Shown here one piece after another: positions 1 through 7,603 of a stretch of 64,000 nt of DNA. The stretch covers positions 1 to 64,000 of the forward strand of contig JAHDQO010000003.1 of the NCBI GenBank assembly GCA_018433765.1. Direction: 5' to 3'. The notes below the pieces were generated by a model. That model was not told where the DNA came from and ran no database searches. It was given only the letters and a program-made list of their open reading frames with translations. The position numbers were made by a program, and so were the translations under genes. The stretch is from Tissierellales bacterium. GTDB taxonomy: Bacteria; Bacillota; Clostridia; Tissierellales; Sedimentibacteraceae. Each line of letters starts with the position of its first letter. The first letter of the stretch is position 1.

Positions 1-228
1 AGAATAGATATAGTAATAACATATGGAAAAGAAAAATTTATTATAGAACTGAAAAAATGGTACGGCAAAGAATATGAAGAAAAAGGACATAAGCAATTAG
101 AAAAATACCTTGATATTCAAAAAGAAGAAAAAGGCTATATGGTAATGTTTGATTTTAGAAAAGAAAAAGAATATACAAAAAAATGGGTAAATCAAGGGGA
201 TAAAAGAATATACGAAGTAGTAGTTTAA
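1..228 (+). CDS. C-terminal end of a PD-(D/E)XK nuclease-fold protein (partial)
   Basis: Only the last 75 codons are in the window; the frame is open from base 1 and ends at TAA 226-228. The visible part begins RIDIVITYG and continues with FIIELKKW. The Asp at residue 3 and the E-L-K triad fit the D...ExK core of the PDDEXK_9/DUF1703-type domain, which forms the C-terminus of many AAA-ATPase-like proteins of anaerobes. The later GHKQLEKYLD segment, with its conserved Gln, also fits that fold. The ATPase part, if present, lies upstream. The family is known mainly from sequence and its role is unclear. The domain call rests on motif resemblance only. Confidence 0.6.
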   Translation, partial: RIDIVITYGKEKFIIELKKWYGKEYEEKGHKQLEKYLDIQKEEKGYMVMFDFRKEKEYTKKWVNQGDKRIYEVVV

Positions 229-261
229 AAATAAAAATATGGTTTGTAAGGTATATAAAAA

Positions 262-292
262 AATCCTGAATTTTTAAAAATTCAGGATTTTA
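262..292 (+). terminator. Rho-independent terminator
   Basis: A perfect inverted repeat (AATCCTGAATTTTT and its complement) 34 bases after the stop of the nuclease-fold gene is followed by a short T-rich run. Confidence 0.75.
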
Positions 293-436
293 TATTTTAA
301 ACATATATCCCATCTTTTTTTATAGTTTAAATGTAATTATGAAAATTTGAAGTGCTATGAAGCTTTGGAAGGTTATTCTTATTTTTAAATTTATTTGTTA
401 TTGAAGAAATTAATATAAAAATTTGCAATATATGTA

Positions 437-465
437 TTGACATATACTATATAAATCTTTATAAT
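437..465 (+). promoter_or_regulatory. Consensus sigma-A promoter upstream of the ArsR-like gene
   Basis: TTGACA (437-442), 17 bases, then TATAAT (460-465). Both hexamers match the consensus exactly. The transcript would start near 472, inside the palindrome at 469-486. This leaves a leader of about 185 bases before the ArsR-like gene. The stretch 229-655 otherwise holds only the terminator, the two operators and a 28-codon ORF without a ribosome site. Confidence 0.75.
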
Positions 466-468
466 AAT

Positions 469-486
469 ATTAGATATTTATCTAAT
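469..486. promoter_or_regulatory. Palindromic operator, distal copy
   Basis: ATTAGATA-TT-TATCTAAT is a perfect inverted repeat directly after the -10 box, where a bound repressor would cover the start of transcription. A near-identical copy sits at 624-641. The likely binder is the neighbouring ArsR-like protein (inference). Confidence 0.6.
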
Positions 487-623
487 GAAAATAATCCTTC
501 GACTTACTTTATTCACTCACAATAACCCAATATCGCTTATGTGCTTATCAAATAAATGCTTAACAAATTAAGGTTATCTGCTTTAAAGGGAGATTAGAAA
601 AGCTGAAGAATATTGTGTACAAT

Positions 624-641
624 ATTAGATATTCGTCTAAT
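624..641. promoter_or_regulatory. Palindromic operator, proximal copy
   Basis: ATTAGA-N6-TCTAAT shares 16 of 18 bases with the distal copy and ends one base before the AAGGAG ribosome site of the ArsR-like gene. It could act as a second operator or as a roadblock. Confidence 0.55.
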
Positions 642-655
642 AAGGAGTGAAACTT

Positions 656-1684
656 TTGAATATAATATTTGATAAAAGAACTGGAGAAATATATGATTTT
701 ATAGCTTCTTTATATGCAATTATGAATTGTGAGGAATTAATAAAGGAAGATGATAGTCAATATATTAAGACTGCTAAAAATATAAAGTATGATAAAATTT
801 TTAATGAAGAAGAATACAGTTATGAAAAAGTAAAATTATTTTTTCCTAATGATGATATAATTTTTAAAATTATTAATCTAAAAGACATATATAAGAATCC
901 TAATAGATACAATATAGAAGAATATATAAAATCTCTTTTAAAAATAGATGAAAAACAAATCCTAAAAAAAATATCTAAAACTTTGACTATAGGAGAAGGT
1001 ATAGAACTTTTATTAAATGATCTCATTAAACTATTAAAAGATACAGACATTTCTATAGATGCAAAGTGGTTGATCTCTTGCATTATAAATGAACCTAAAA
1101 AATCTCTAGTAGAATTCAGTGATATATTATTTGAATACAGCGAAAAATATCCATCATTGTTTAAAAAAGAAAAAGCTCAGCTTACTAAATTTACTAAAGA
1201 GCAAAAAAGACTTGTTGAAAAAGATAAAGAGAGCTATGTTTTAAAGATATTAGAAAATTTTCTAAGTAAAGAATTTATAGCTAATATAAATAGAGTTATA
1301 GTTACTACTTCTTTTACACAAGAAATTGCTATAAATATAGAAGAAAAAAGTAAAGCTATACTCTGTATTGGTGTTAATTATAAAAAAGCCATAGTAAGCA
1401 AACATAGTAGAGAAAAGCATATGCTAGTATTAAAGAATATATCAGATGAAACAAGATATAATATAATAAAACTTCTTACAGAAAATGATTATTATGGACA
1501 AGAACTTTCAAGTATACTAAAAATAACTACAGCAACAGTATCTTATCATATGAATTATTTACTTTTAGCAGGAATAGTTTCAGTAACTAAAAAAGAACAA
1601 AAAATTTACTACAGCTTGAACAAGGAAAGCTTAAAAGGAACTTTAGAATTTTTACATAAAGAATTTAAATTAGATGATTGTTAA
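656..1684 (+). CDS. ArsR-like winged-helix transcriptional regulator with long N-terminal domain
   Basis: The last ~85 residues form an HTH_5/ArsR winged helix: LKNISDETRYNIIKLL, a recognition-helix region TTATVSYHMNYLLLAG, then a wing ending KIYYSLN. The N-terminal ~250 residues are lysine-rich, probably helical and not recognised. At ~340 aa the protein is about three times the size of a classical ArsR and lacks the usual metal-binding cysteine motif in the winged helix. I place the start at TTG 656, eight bases after GGAG. The in-frame GTG at 647 overlaps that ribosome site. Two palindromes (469-486, 624-641) suggest autoregulation. The TldD/PmbA genes follow 73 bases later on the same strand and may share its control. 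The ligand is unknown. Confidence 0.8.
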   Translation: MNIIFDKRTGEIYDFIASLYAIMNCEELIKEDDSQYIKTAKNIKYDKIFNEEEYSYEKVKLFFPNDDIIFKIINLKDIYKNPNRYNIEEYIKSLLKIDEKQILKKISKTLTIGEGIELLLNDLIKLLKDTDISIDAKWLISCIINEPKKSLVEFSDILFEYSEKYPSLFKKEKAQLTKFTKEQKRLVEKDKESYVLKILENFLSKEFIANINRVIVTTSFTQEIAINIEEKSKAILCIGVNYKKAIVSKHSREKHMLVLKNISDETRYNIIKLLTENDYYGQELSSILKITTATVSYHMNYLLLAGIVSVTKKEQKIYYSLNKESLKGTLEFLHKEFKLDDC

Positions 1685-1757
1685 TGTAGAAAAGTGTAGC
1701 AATAAAGAAACATTGAACAATTGTCTATAAGAATTAAAACCGTTAGGAGGTAATTTT

Positions 1758-3098
1758 TTGAAAAGTGTTAATTTTAATGAAAACTTTTACACAGACATAA
1801 GGTATGAAACTATTACAGAAAGAAAAATAATTTACTTAAATGATGAACTTCAAGGAATGAAAGAAAGAGAAGAAAGGGGTGCATTTGTAAGAGTATTTGA
1901 TGGTAATAGATGGTATTATTCCTCTACTACTAAATTATCTCAACTTCAAGAAGAAGTAGACAACCTTTATTTCATGGCTGAAGAGTGTAAAGAAATAAAT
2001 GAAAATGAAAACATTAAGCTATTAGAATTAAATAGCGGAGAATATTTAAAGTATAATGATGCTTTAAGCAAGATTTCTATGGAAGAAAAAAATGAACTTT
2101 TAAAAGAATATATGGAAGTTTTGTCTCAAGCTAAGTATTTAAAAACGTATAAAGCACAATATGTTGACAAAGCAATTGTTAAAAAAATAATATCTTCAAA
2201 AGGTACAGATGTAATATTTGATGTTGAAAACTGTGGAGTACAAATTTCACTAACTTTTTCATATGAAGGAAATACATTTAGCGAAACATTTCAAAAAGGA
2301 AGAGATAATTTTCAATCATTAAAAGATAATATAGATGACCTTAAAGATTTTCTAATTAAATGTGAAGAATTTTTAGTAAATTCAGTGGATATAACAGCAG
2401 GTAAATATACTGTTATTTTATCACCATTAGCTGCAGGCATATTTGCTCATGAAAGTTTCGGACATAAAAGTGAAGCAGATTTTATGGTTGGAGACGAAAC
2501 TATGATAAAAGAGTGGAGTATAGGAAAAGAAGTGGGAGCACCTATTTTATCTATAGTTGATACTGGACAAATAGCAGGTTCTGGATTTGTTCCTTTTGAT
2601 GACGAGGGTACAAAAGCTAAGGAAAATTATCTTATCAAAGATGGAAATTTAGCTGGAAGGCTGCATTCTTCTAAAACAGCTTGTAGCTTAAAAGAAGGAC
2701 TTACTGGAAATGCTCGTGCAATGAATTTCGAATACGAACCAATGGTTAGAATGACAAATACTTACATACTTCCAGGAAAGAATACATTAGACGAATTAAT
2801 TTCTCAAGTTGAAGATGGATTTCTAGTAGATACTGTTAAACACGGTTCAGGTATGTCAACTTTTACAATTGCACCGTCTATTTGTTATAGAATAAAAGGT
2901 GGAAAAATAGTGGAACCTGCAAAGATTTCGGTAATATCAGGCAGTGTTTTTGAAACTTTAAAAAATATTGATGGTTTATCTAAAAATTATGAGTTATTAA
3001 GTTTTGTAACTGGTGGTTGCGGTAAAATGGAACAGTGGCCTCTACCTGTAGGATTTGGCGGTCCGTATGTAAGAGTACAAAACATGAATATTCAATAA
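1758..3098 (+). CDS. tldD: TldD family zinc metalloprotease
   Basis: The 446-aa protein carries the TldD signature HESFGH at about residues 231-236, the HExxxH zinc motif of the family, preceded by LAAGIFA and followed by KSEADF. The family's later glycine-rich segments (TGQIAGSGFVPFDDEG, VKHGSGMSTF, SFVTGGCGKMEQWPLPV) are also present. TldD pairs with PmbA/TldE to form a heteromeric protease that degrades unfolded peptides or matures ribosomally made peptides, as in microcin B17 and CcdA processing. The start is TTG 1758 after AGGAGG. The partner gene begins 14 bases downstream, so the two are surely co-transcribed. No precursor peptide is evident nearby. Confidence 0.92.
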   Translation: MKSVNFNENFYTDIRYETITERKIIYLNDELQGMKEREERGAFVRVFDGNRWYYSSTTKLSQLQEEVDNLYFMAEECKEINENENIKLLELNSGEYLKYNDALSKISMEEKNELLKEYMEVLSQAKYLKTYKAQYVDKAIVKKIISSKGTDVIFDVENCGVQISLTFSYEGNTFSETFQKGRDNFQSLKDNIDDLKDFLIKCEEFLVNSVDITAGKYTVILSPLAAGIFAHESFGHKSEADFMVGDETMIKEWSIGKEVGAPILSIVDTGQIAGSGFVPFDDEGTKAKENYLIKDGNLAGRLHSSKTACSLKEGLTGNARAMNFEYEPMVRMTNTYILPGKNTLDELISQVEDGFLVDTVKHGSGMSTFTIAPSICYRIKGGKIVEPAKISVISGSVFETLKNIDGLSKNYELLSFVTGGCGKMEQWPLPVGFGGPYVRVQNMNIQ

Positions 3099-3112
3099 AG
3101 GAGTTAAAGTTT

Positions 3113-4354
3113 ATGAAAAAAGAGATATATATAGATAATATGAAGGAGACTTCTTTAATAATATCAGCTTCTAAAGTAGATTCTGTTAAAATGAGAGACA
3201 TTACAAAGAAATCAGTAAGAATGTATGATGGTAATTTTATAGGAATAGCTGGTGGAGTAGGAGAAGTTTCTATAGAAGATTTACAAAAAAAAGCAAGAGA
3301 AAACATAAAGAATAAAATACCATATAATAGTGAAATAAGTAAAGATAAACATATAGAAATAGATAAAAGTAATAATATAATGGATGATAAAGAATTTTTA
3401 TTAGAAGGTGAAAAATTATTATCAGAACTTGTTAAAGAAAATGAAGATTTTATTTTCAGTAATAAAATAACAATGGCAGAAAGAACTACAAATTTAATTA
3501 ATGATCAAAATTTGGATTTACGCTATAAAGATAAATCTATGTATTTTGAAATAATTTTTAAAGAAAAATCTTCATCAAGTATATTTGATGGCTATGTAGC
3601 TTATGAAGGAAGAAATTATAATAGAGAAGATTTTTTGAATATGTCTTCTAAAGTTTTAAAAGGATATAAAAATCAAGTTGATCTTCCTTATGAAGGTAAA
3701 TTTAAAGTAGGCGTTTTTATGGATTCATGCGAACAATTATTTTTAAAGATTTTTTCTAAAGAATTAAATGGAAGAATTTTTGCAGAAGGTGGCTCCTTGT
3801 TTTCAAATAAATTAGGAGAAAAATTATTTAATGATGATTTTACACTTATAGAAAGTAGAAACCCTGATGATGTTTATTTACAGCCATTTTTTGATATGGA
3901 AGGTACTGTTTTGAAGGATTATTCTTCTAATCTTATTAAAAATGGTGTATTGATTTCACCATATACTGATAAAAAAACATCTAAAAAATATAACATTAAA
4001 AATACAGGATCAGCTTCTGGAGATTATGACGAAGTTCCTACCTTAATACAGCCTAATCTAACTGTAAAAGCAGGAAATAAAACTCTTAAAGAGTTGTTTG
4101 GTGGAGAAAAAGGAATACTTCTATATATAGCATCTGGTGGTGACTTTACTTCATCTGGACAATTTGGTACACCAGTACAGTTAGCTTTTCTATATGATGG
4201 AGAAAACATAATTGGAAGACTTCCAGAAATTCAAGTATCTTCTGATGTATACAAAATGTTCAATGATGATTATTTAGGAGTATGCTCCGATTCACTTTTT
4301 AATATGAATGGTGGAAAAGTAATGGTAATGAATATGGATGTTAAAAAAATGTAA
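3113..4354 (+). CDS. pmbA: PmbA/TldE family protein, TldD partner
   Basis: This 413-aa protein is related to the preceding TldD but lacks the HExxxH motif, as expected for the non-catalytic PmbA/TldE subunit. Family features include KYNIKNTGSASGDYDEVPT and LLYIASGGDFTSSGQFGTPV in the C-terminal half. The start is ATG 3113, seven bases after GGAG; a longer in-frame extension back to 3035 lies inside tldD and has no ribosome site. A strong terminator follows the stop, closing the transcription unit. Function follows the family: it forms the TldD/E protease with the upstream product. Confidence 0.9.
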   Translation: MKKEIYIDNMKETSLIISASKVDSVKMRDITKKSVRMYDGNFIGIAGGVGEVSIEDLQKKARENIKNKIPYNSEISKDKHIEIDKSNNIMDDKEFLLEGEKLLSELVKENEDFIFSNKITMAERTTNLINDQNLDLRYKDKSMYFEIIFKEKSSSSIFDGYVAYEGRNYNREDFLNMSSKVLKGYKNQVDLPYEGKFKVGVFMDSCEQLFLKIFSKELNGRIFAEGGSLFSNKLGEKLFNDDFTLIESRNPDDVYLQPFFDMEGTVLKDYSSNLIKNGVLISPYTDKKTSKKYNIKNTGSASGDYDEVPTLIQPNLTVKAGNKTLKELFGGEKGILLYIASGGDFTSSGQFGTPVQLAFLYDGENIIGRLPEIQVSSDVYKMFNDDYLGVCSDSLFNMNGGKVMVMNMDVKKM

Positions 4355-4373
4355 GTTGAATAACTGGAATAAA

Positions 4374-4409
4374 AAAACTGATTCTGAGAATTTTAAGAAT
4401 CAGTTTTTT
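4374..4409 (+). terminator. Rho-independent terminator after tldD-pmbA
   Basis: A 12-bp stem (AAAACTGATTCT and its complement AGAATCAGTTTT) runs into a T tract. Confidence 0.85.
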
Positions 4410-4632
4410 ATATAATAGTAAAGAATTTTTAGATGATTACTTTTGAAAATGAATTAGTAGTTAAAATATAGACAAAATGTAAGTTTTAAGATAGAATAAT
4501 TGTTGTTAGAAAGAGTACAATATAAGTTTTGAAGATTGTTGAGGTTAGAAGTAATCAGATTATATTAAAAGATGAAAATTAAAATTAAATTTAGTTAAAA
4601 TACATAACAATAATTTGACAAAAGGTAATAGT

Positions 4633-4891
4633 ATGGGTGGTGTTATCTATATGTATAAAAATTTTGTATCAGAAGATTTACAGTATTTAAATGTAAATAA
4701 AATTTTTCCAACTAAGCAAAAAGACGTTGCGGTATTAGTAAACAAATTATCTATTCTCTGATACTTTAACTAAATGGGAAGCTAAGAGTAGGTATATTAA
4801 GAATTATTTTCTTGAAAGAAAAGAAATAGAAATAGGTTTTAAAATTGTAAAAGAACTATTTGAACTTAATCCTTTTAGTGTGGATATATAA
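4633..4891 (+). pseudogene. Frameshifted remnant of a small gene
   Basis: An ATG at 4633 (or 4651) opens a frame that stops at TGA 4759-4761. The frame shifted by +1 continues without interruption (TLTKWEAKSRYIKNYF...) to TAA 4889-4891. Joined, they give a lysine-rich product of roughly 85 residues with even codon use, which looks like one gene broken by a single indel near 4759. A TTGACA at 4615 may be part of its promoter. I do not recognise the family. The rest of the 4355-4962 gap holds only two terminators. Confidence 0.4.
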
Positions 4892-4911
4892 ATACAAAAT
4901 CGAAATCAATT

Positions 4912-4953
4912 ATCACCTTCAATAGATAAAGAATAATATTTATTGAAGGTGAT
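4912..4953. terminator. Bidirectional terminator between converging genes
   Basis: ATCACCTTCAATA (4912-4924) pairs perfectly with TATTGAAGGTGAT (4941-4953). It lies between the broken plus-strand gene and the minus-strand ABC permease and could serve both. Confidence 0.7.
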
Positions 4954-4962
4954 TTATTTATT

Positions 4963-5697
4963 TTAATGGATCCATTTATTTTTTATATTTTTTATACTTA
5001 TACTAAACAACACCAGTGCAAATCCTATGAGAACTAAGAAATCTATTTGAACTGGCATTATTCCTATTCCATTTATTGTTGATTTCAATATATCAGCACC
5101 ATAAGTTAAAGGTAGTATGTAAGATATTGGTCTTAGAAAAACAGGTAAGCTGTTTATGGGAATAAAAAGACCGCATAAAAAAATCATTGGGAATCTAAAA
5201 AAGTTTGAAAAAGTTTGAGCTTCAAATACTTCACTAACAGATACAGCAATAAATAAACCTAAAAATGTAGAAGTGATAGCAATGAATATTACACTTCCAA
5301 GTACTAGTAACCAATTAATACCTGCTAGATTAATCAAAAATGATGCAAATATAACAGGTATGAAGGCATTAATGATACCAAATATAATAGCTCCAGTGGT
5401 CTTTGAAAGCATAAGTAAATTTAAACTTATGGGTGCTAATAAAAGCCTGTCAAAAGAACTGTTTTTTCTTTCAAAAGTAATTGTTACTGCTAGCATAGAT
5501 GTTGTTCCAAACAATATAGACATAGACATAACACCCGGAAGTATATCTCTAATTCCTAAATCAGATTGCGATTTAATAAAAAACATTAATGTCCAAGCTA
5601 CAGGAAATATTATGCCCCAACTAATGTTAGGAGGTTTTAAATAGTAATTTTTCATATCCTTTTTTAATATATTCCAATAAGCAATCCATGATTTCAT
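4963..5697 (-). CDS. ABC-2 type transporter permease
   Basis: The 244-aa protein has about six hydrophobic segments and the ABC-2 fold pattern: a soluble N-terminal helix, then membrane pairs. The conserved loop reads FERKNSSFDRLLLAPIS. Near the fifth segment, the stretch FLCGLFIPINSLPVFLRPIS is typical of DrrB/NatB-like exporters. The start codon overlaps the stop of the ATPase gene by four bases, so the two are translationally coupled. Together they form a half-size exporter of unknown substrate (drug, antimicrobial peptide or Na+ in characterised relatives), probably repressed by the ArsR protein encoded upstream. Confidence 0.88.
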   Translation of the reverse strand: MKSWIAYWNILKKDMKNYYLKPPNISWGIIFPVAWTLMFFIKSQSDLGIRDILPGVMSMSILFGTTSMLAVTITFERKNSSFDRLLLAPISLNLLMLSKTTGAIIFGIINAFIPVIFASFLINLAGINWLLVLGSVIFIAITSTFLGLFIAVSVSEVFEAQTFSNFFRFPMIFLCGLFIPINSLPVFLRPISYILPLTYGADILKSTINGIGIMPVQIDFLVLIGFALVLFSISIKNIKNKWIH

Positions 5698-6659
5698 TTT
5701 TTCCCACCCTCTTTCTCTTTTTTCATTTTTGAAACTTTAATTCCTGTAATCTTTACAAATACTTCTTCCAATGAAGGTTTTATTACTTTTGCTTCATATA
5801 CATTAAGTCCTTTATCATCAAAATATTTCATGAATGGTGTCAAACTTATTGTATCTCTAGAATGAAGTTTTAAAGTATTGTTGTCTATAATTTCAAATCT
5901 ATAGTCGGGAAAGTCGTTTTTAATTGTTTCTTTAATATCTAAAACACCCTTATCTAAAGTAAATTGAACTATTTTTCCTTTCTGATAATCCTTCATTAAA
6001 TCATTAACAGTTCCTGTTTTAACGATTTCTCCTTCAACTATAAAAGCAATTCTGTCACATAATCTTTCAGCTTCTTCTATGTAATGAGTAGTTAAAAATA
6101 TAGTTGTTCCTTTCTTATTTAAGTTTACAATTAAATCTCTAATCTGCCTTGCACTTTCGACATCTATGCCTGTTGTTGGTTCATCCAAAAAAAGAATTTT
6201 AGGTTCATGAATTATACCAGCAGCTATAGTTAACTTTCTTTTCATACCTTTAGAATATGCTTTAAATGGTCTTTTACCTGTGTTATCAAGCCCAAATTGT
6301 TTTAGAAGCTCCTTTGCTCTTTTTTCTCTTTCATCTTTTCTCATACCATATAGAGAAGCACAAAAACATAAGTTTTCAAATCCATCCATTTCTTGATATA
6401 GATTACTTTCATCAGGTACTATACCCATTATTCCCTGGGCAGTTTTTATATTTTTAACAGCATCAATTTCAGAAATATCAATGCTTCCTTCTGTAACTTT
6501 TGATAATCCAGTAAGCATGTTAATAGTTGAAGTTTTACCAGCACCATTTGGACCTAAAAAGCCAAATATTTCTCCCTCGCTTATGCAAAAATTAATGTTA
6601 TTAACAGCAGTAAAATCTTCATATCTTGTAGTTAAATTTTTAACTTCTACTATATTCAT
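5694..6659 (-). CDS. ABC transporter ATP-binding protein (DrrA/NatA-like)
   Basis: The 321-aa protein has the full ABC set: Walker A GPNGAGKT (residues 36-43), signature AYSKGMKRKL (about 133-142), Walker B ILFLDEPTTGID and the H-loop TTHYIEEAERLCD. The ~90-residue C-terminal extension is the DUF4162-type tail common in DrrA/CcmA-like exporters. The start is ATG 6659, nine bases after AGGAGG. It follows the ArsR gene by 29 bases and overlaps the permease gene by four, giving a three-gene operon arsR-ATPase-permease. The substrate is not predictable from the sequence. Confidence 0.93.
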   Translation of the reverse strand: MNIVEVKNLTTRYEDFTAVNNINFCISEGEIFGFLGPNGAGKTSTINMLTGLSKVTEGSIDISEIDAVKNIKTAQGIMGIVPDESNLYQEMDGFENLCFCASLYGMRKDEREKRAKELLKQFGLDNTGKRPFKAYSKGMKRKLTIAAGIIHEPKILFLDEPTTGIDVESARQIRDLIVNLNKKGTTIFLTTHYIEEAERLCDRIAFIVEGEIVKTGTVNDLMKDYQKGKIVQFTLDKGVLDIKETIKNDFPDYRFEIIDNNTLKLHSRDTISLTPFMKYFDDKGLNVYEAKVIKPSLEEVFVKITGIKVSKMKKEKEGGKK

Positions 6660-6688
6660 AAGAACACCTCCTACACTATAATTTTTAC

Positions 6689-6961
6689 TTAATTATTGTT
6701 ATCAGCCATTTTTTTAATGCACTTTGATATATTGTCAAGCATATCTCTATTTACTGTATAATGTGTATAATATCCCTTTTTTTCACCCTTAACTAGTTCT
6801 GCTTCTCTAAGTATTTTTAGATGCTGAGATACCGCAGCTTCAGATATATTCAATCTTTTAGCTAAAGCCATTACACAGAAATTATTCTGCAAGAGTAAAT
6901 TAATAATTTTAAATCTATTATCATCAGATAGTGCTTTAAAAACTTTTAACATTTTATCCAC
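6689..6961 (-). CDS. ArsR family repressor of the ABC exporter operon
   Basis: This 90-aa protein is a minimal ArsR winged helix: LKVFKALSDDNRFKIINLLL, then the HTH RLNISEAAVSQHLKILREA, then a wing GEKKGYYTHYTVN. It has no ELCVCDL-type metal site; the only cysteines are C29 (NNFCVM) and one near the C-terminus (SKCIKKM), so the effector may be an organic ligand rather than a metal. The start is GTG 6961 with AGAGG upstream. Its promoter contains two inverted repeats (6986-7005 and 7011-7028), the arrangement expected for autoregulation. It is the first gene of the exporter operon. Confidence 0.9.
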   Translation of the reverse strand: MDKMLKVFKALSDDNRFKIINLLLQNNFCVMALAKRLNISEAAVSQHLKILREAELVKGEKKGYYTHYTVNRDMLDNISKCIKKMADNNN

Positions 6962-6985
6962 AGTTACACCTCTTAATTTAATTAA

Positions 6986-7030
6986 TTATTTACTTAATTA
7001 AATAATACACGACTTAATTAGATAAGTCAA
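6986..7030 (-). promoter_or_regulatory. Promoter with two ArsR-type operators
   Basis: On the minus strand, TTGACT (7030-7025), 17 bases, then TATTAT (7007-7002). One perfect repeat, GACTTA-N6-TAAGTC (7011-7028), fills the spacer and touches -35. A second, TTATTTA-N6-TTATTTA-complement (6986-7005), covers -10 and the start point. The centres are 24 bp apart. The rest of the 6962-7294 gap is AT-rich and holds the next gene's weak promoter. Confidence 0.7.
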
Positions 7031-7199
7031 ATATAATAATTAATGTTTTTATTTATATTAAATTATAAGTTATTATTTATATTGTTCACAATTTTTTAAG
7101 ATAAAATGTTATTATGTATTATTAGATATTATAAAGAGAAAATAAAACTAAATAAATAAGAAGAAATCCTAAAAAAATTAAAAAATACAAAAATAAAAA

Positions 7200-7228
7200 T
7201 TGAAATTGTTCAAAAAATATAATAATAT
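7200..7228 (+). promoter_or_regulatory. Possible promoter for the YhdT-panF pair
   Basis: TTGAAA, 17 bases, TAATAT; in very AT-rich surroundings this match is only suggestive. Confidence 0.35.
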
Positions 7229-7294
7229 TTTGTAAGAATTGTTAGATGAATATATTTTTTATTTATTATACAAGATTTAAAAAAGGAGAGTAGC

Positions 7295-7585
7295 ATGAAA
7301 AATAATGTTAAAAACAGATTTAAGCAAGCTGATAAAGAAGCATTAATTACAGTAATACTTTATTTGGTTTTCTTTGTATGGTGGTATGTATTTGCTTATG
7401 GATTGGGATCAAAACCTGCTAGTGAATATAGCTATATTTTAGGATTTCCTGCATGGTTTTTTTATAGTTGTATTTTAGGATATCTAATAATTTCATTTTT
7501 GCTATGGTTTGTTGTTAAAAAGTTCTTTGTTGATATTCCTTTAGATGATAATGAATTAGAAAATGATAAAAATAAAGATGAGTAA
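7295..7585 (+). CDS. YhdT-like (DUF997) small membrane protein
   Basis: This 96-aa protein has two strong hydrophobic segments (VILYLVFFVWWYVFAYGLG and FYSCILGYLIISFLLWFVV) separated by the family's PASEYSYILGFPAWFFYSC stretch, and ends in an acidic, charged tail. DUF997/YhdT proteins are almost always encoded just before a PanF-type sodium symporter, and that is the case here (18-base gap). The protein is thought to be an accessory subunit of the symporter, with no activity of its own demonstrated. The start is ATG 7295 after GGAGAG. Confidence 0.85.
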   Translation: MKNNVKNRFKQADKEALITVILYLVFFVWWYVFAYGLGSKPASEYSYILGFPAWFFYSCILGYLIISFLLWFVVKKFFVDIPLDDNELENDKNKDE

Positions 7586-7603
7586 AACTTAGGAGGACAG
7601 AAA

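Noticed and set aside
485-571. Small peptide gene as an annotated CDS
   Set aside because: No ribosome site, and only 28 codons. It is kept as a low-interest finding and not as a feature.
656-4354. RiPP (bacteriocin) cluster built around TldD/PmbA
   Set aside because: No convincing precursor peptide, modification enzyme or immunity gene is present; TldD/PmbA alone occur widely as a housekeeping protease.
5273-5644. Open frame of 123 codons antisense to the ABC permease
   Set aside because: It is a shadow of the permease gene, with no ribosome site and no recognisable domain.
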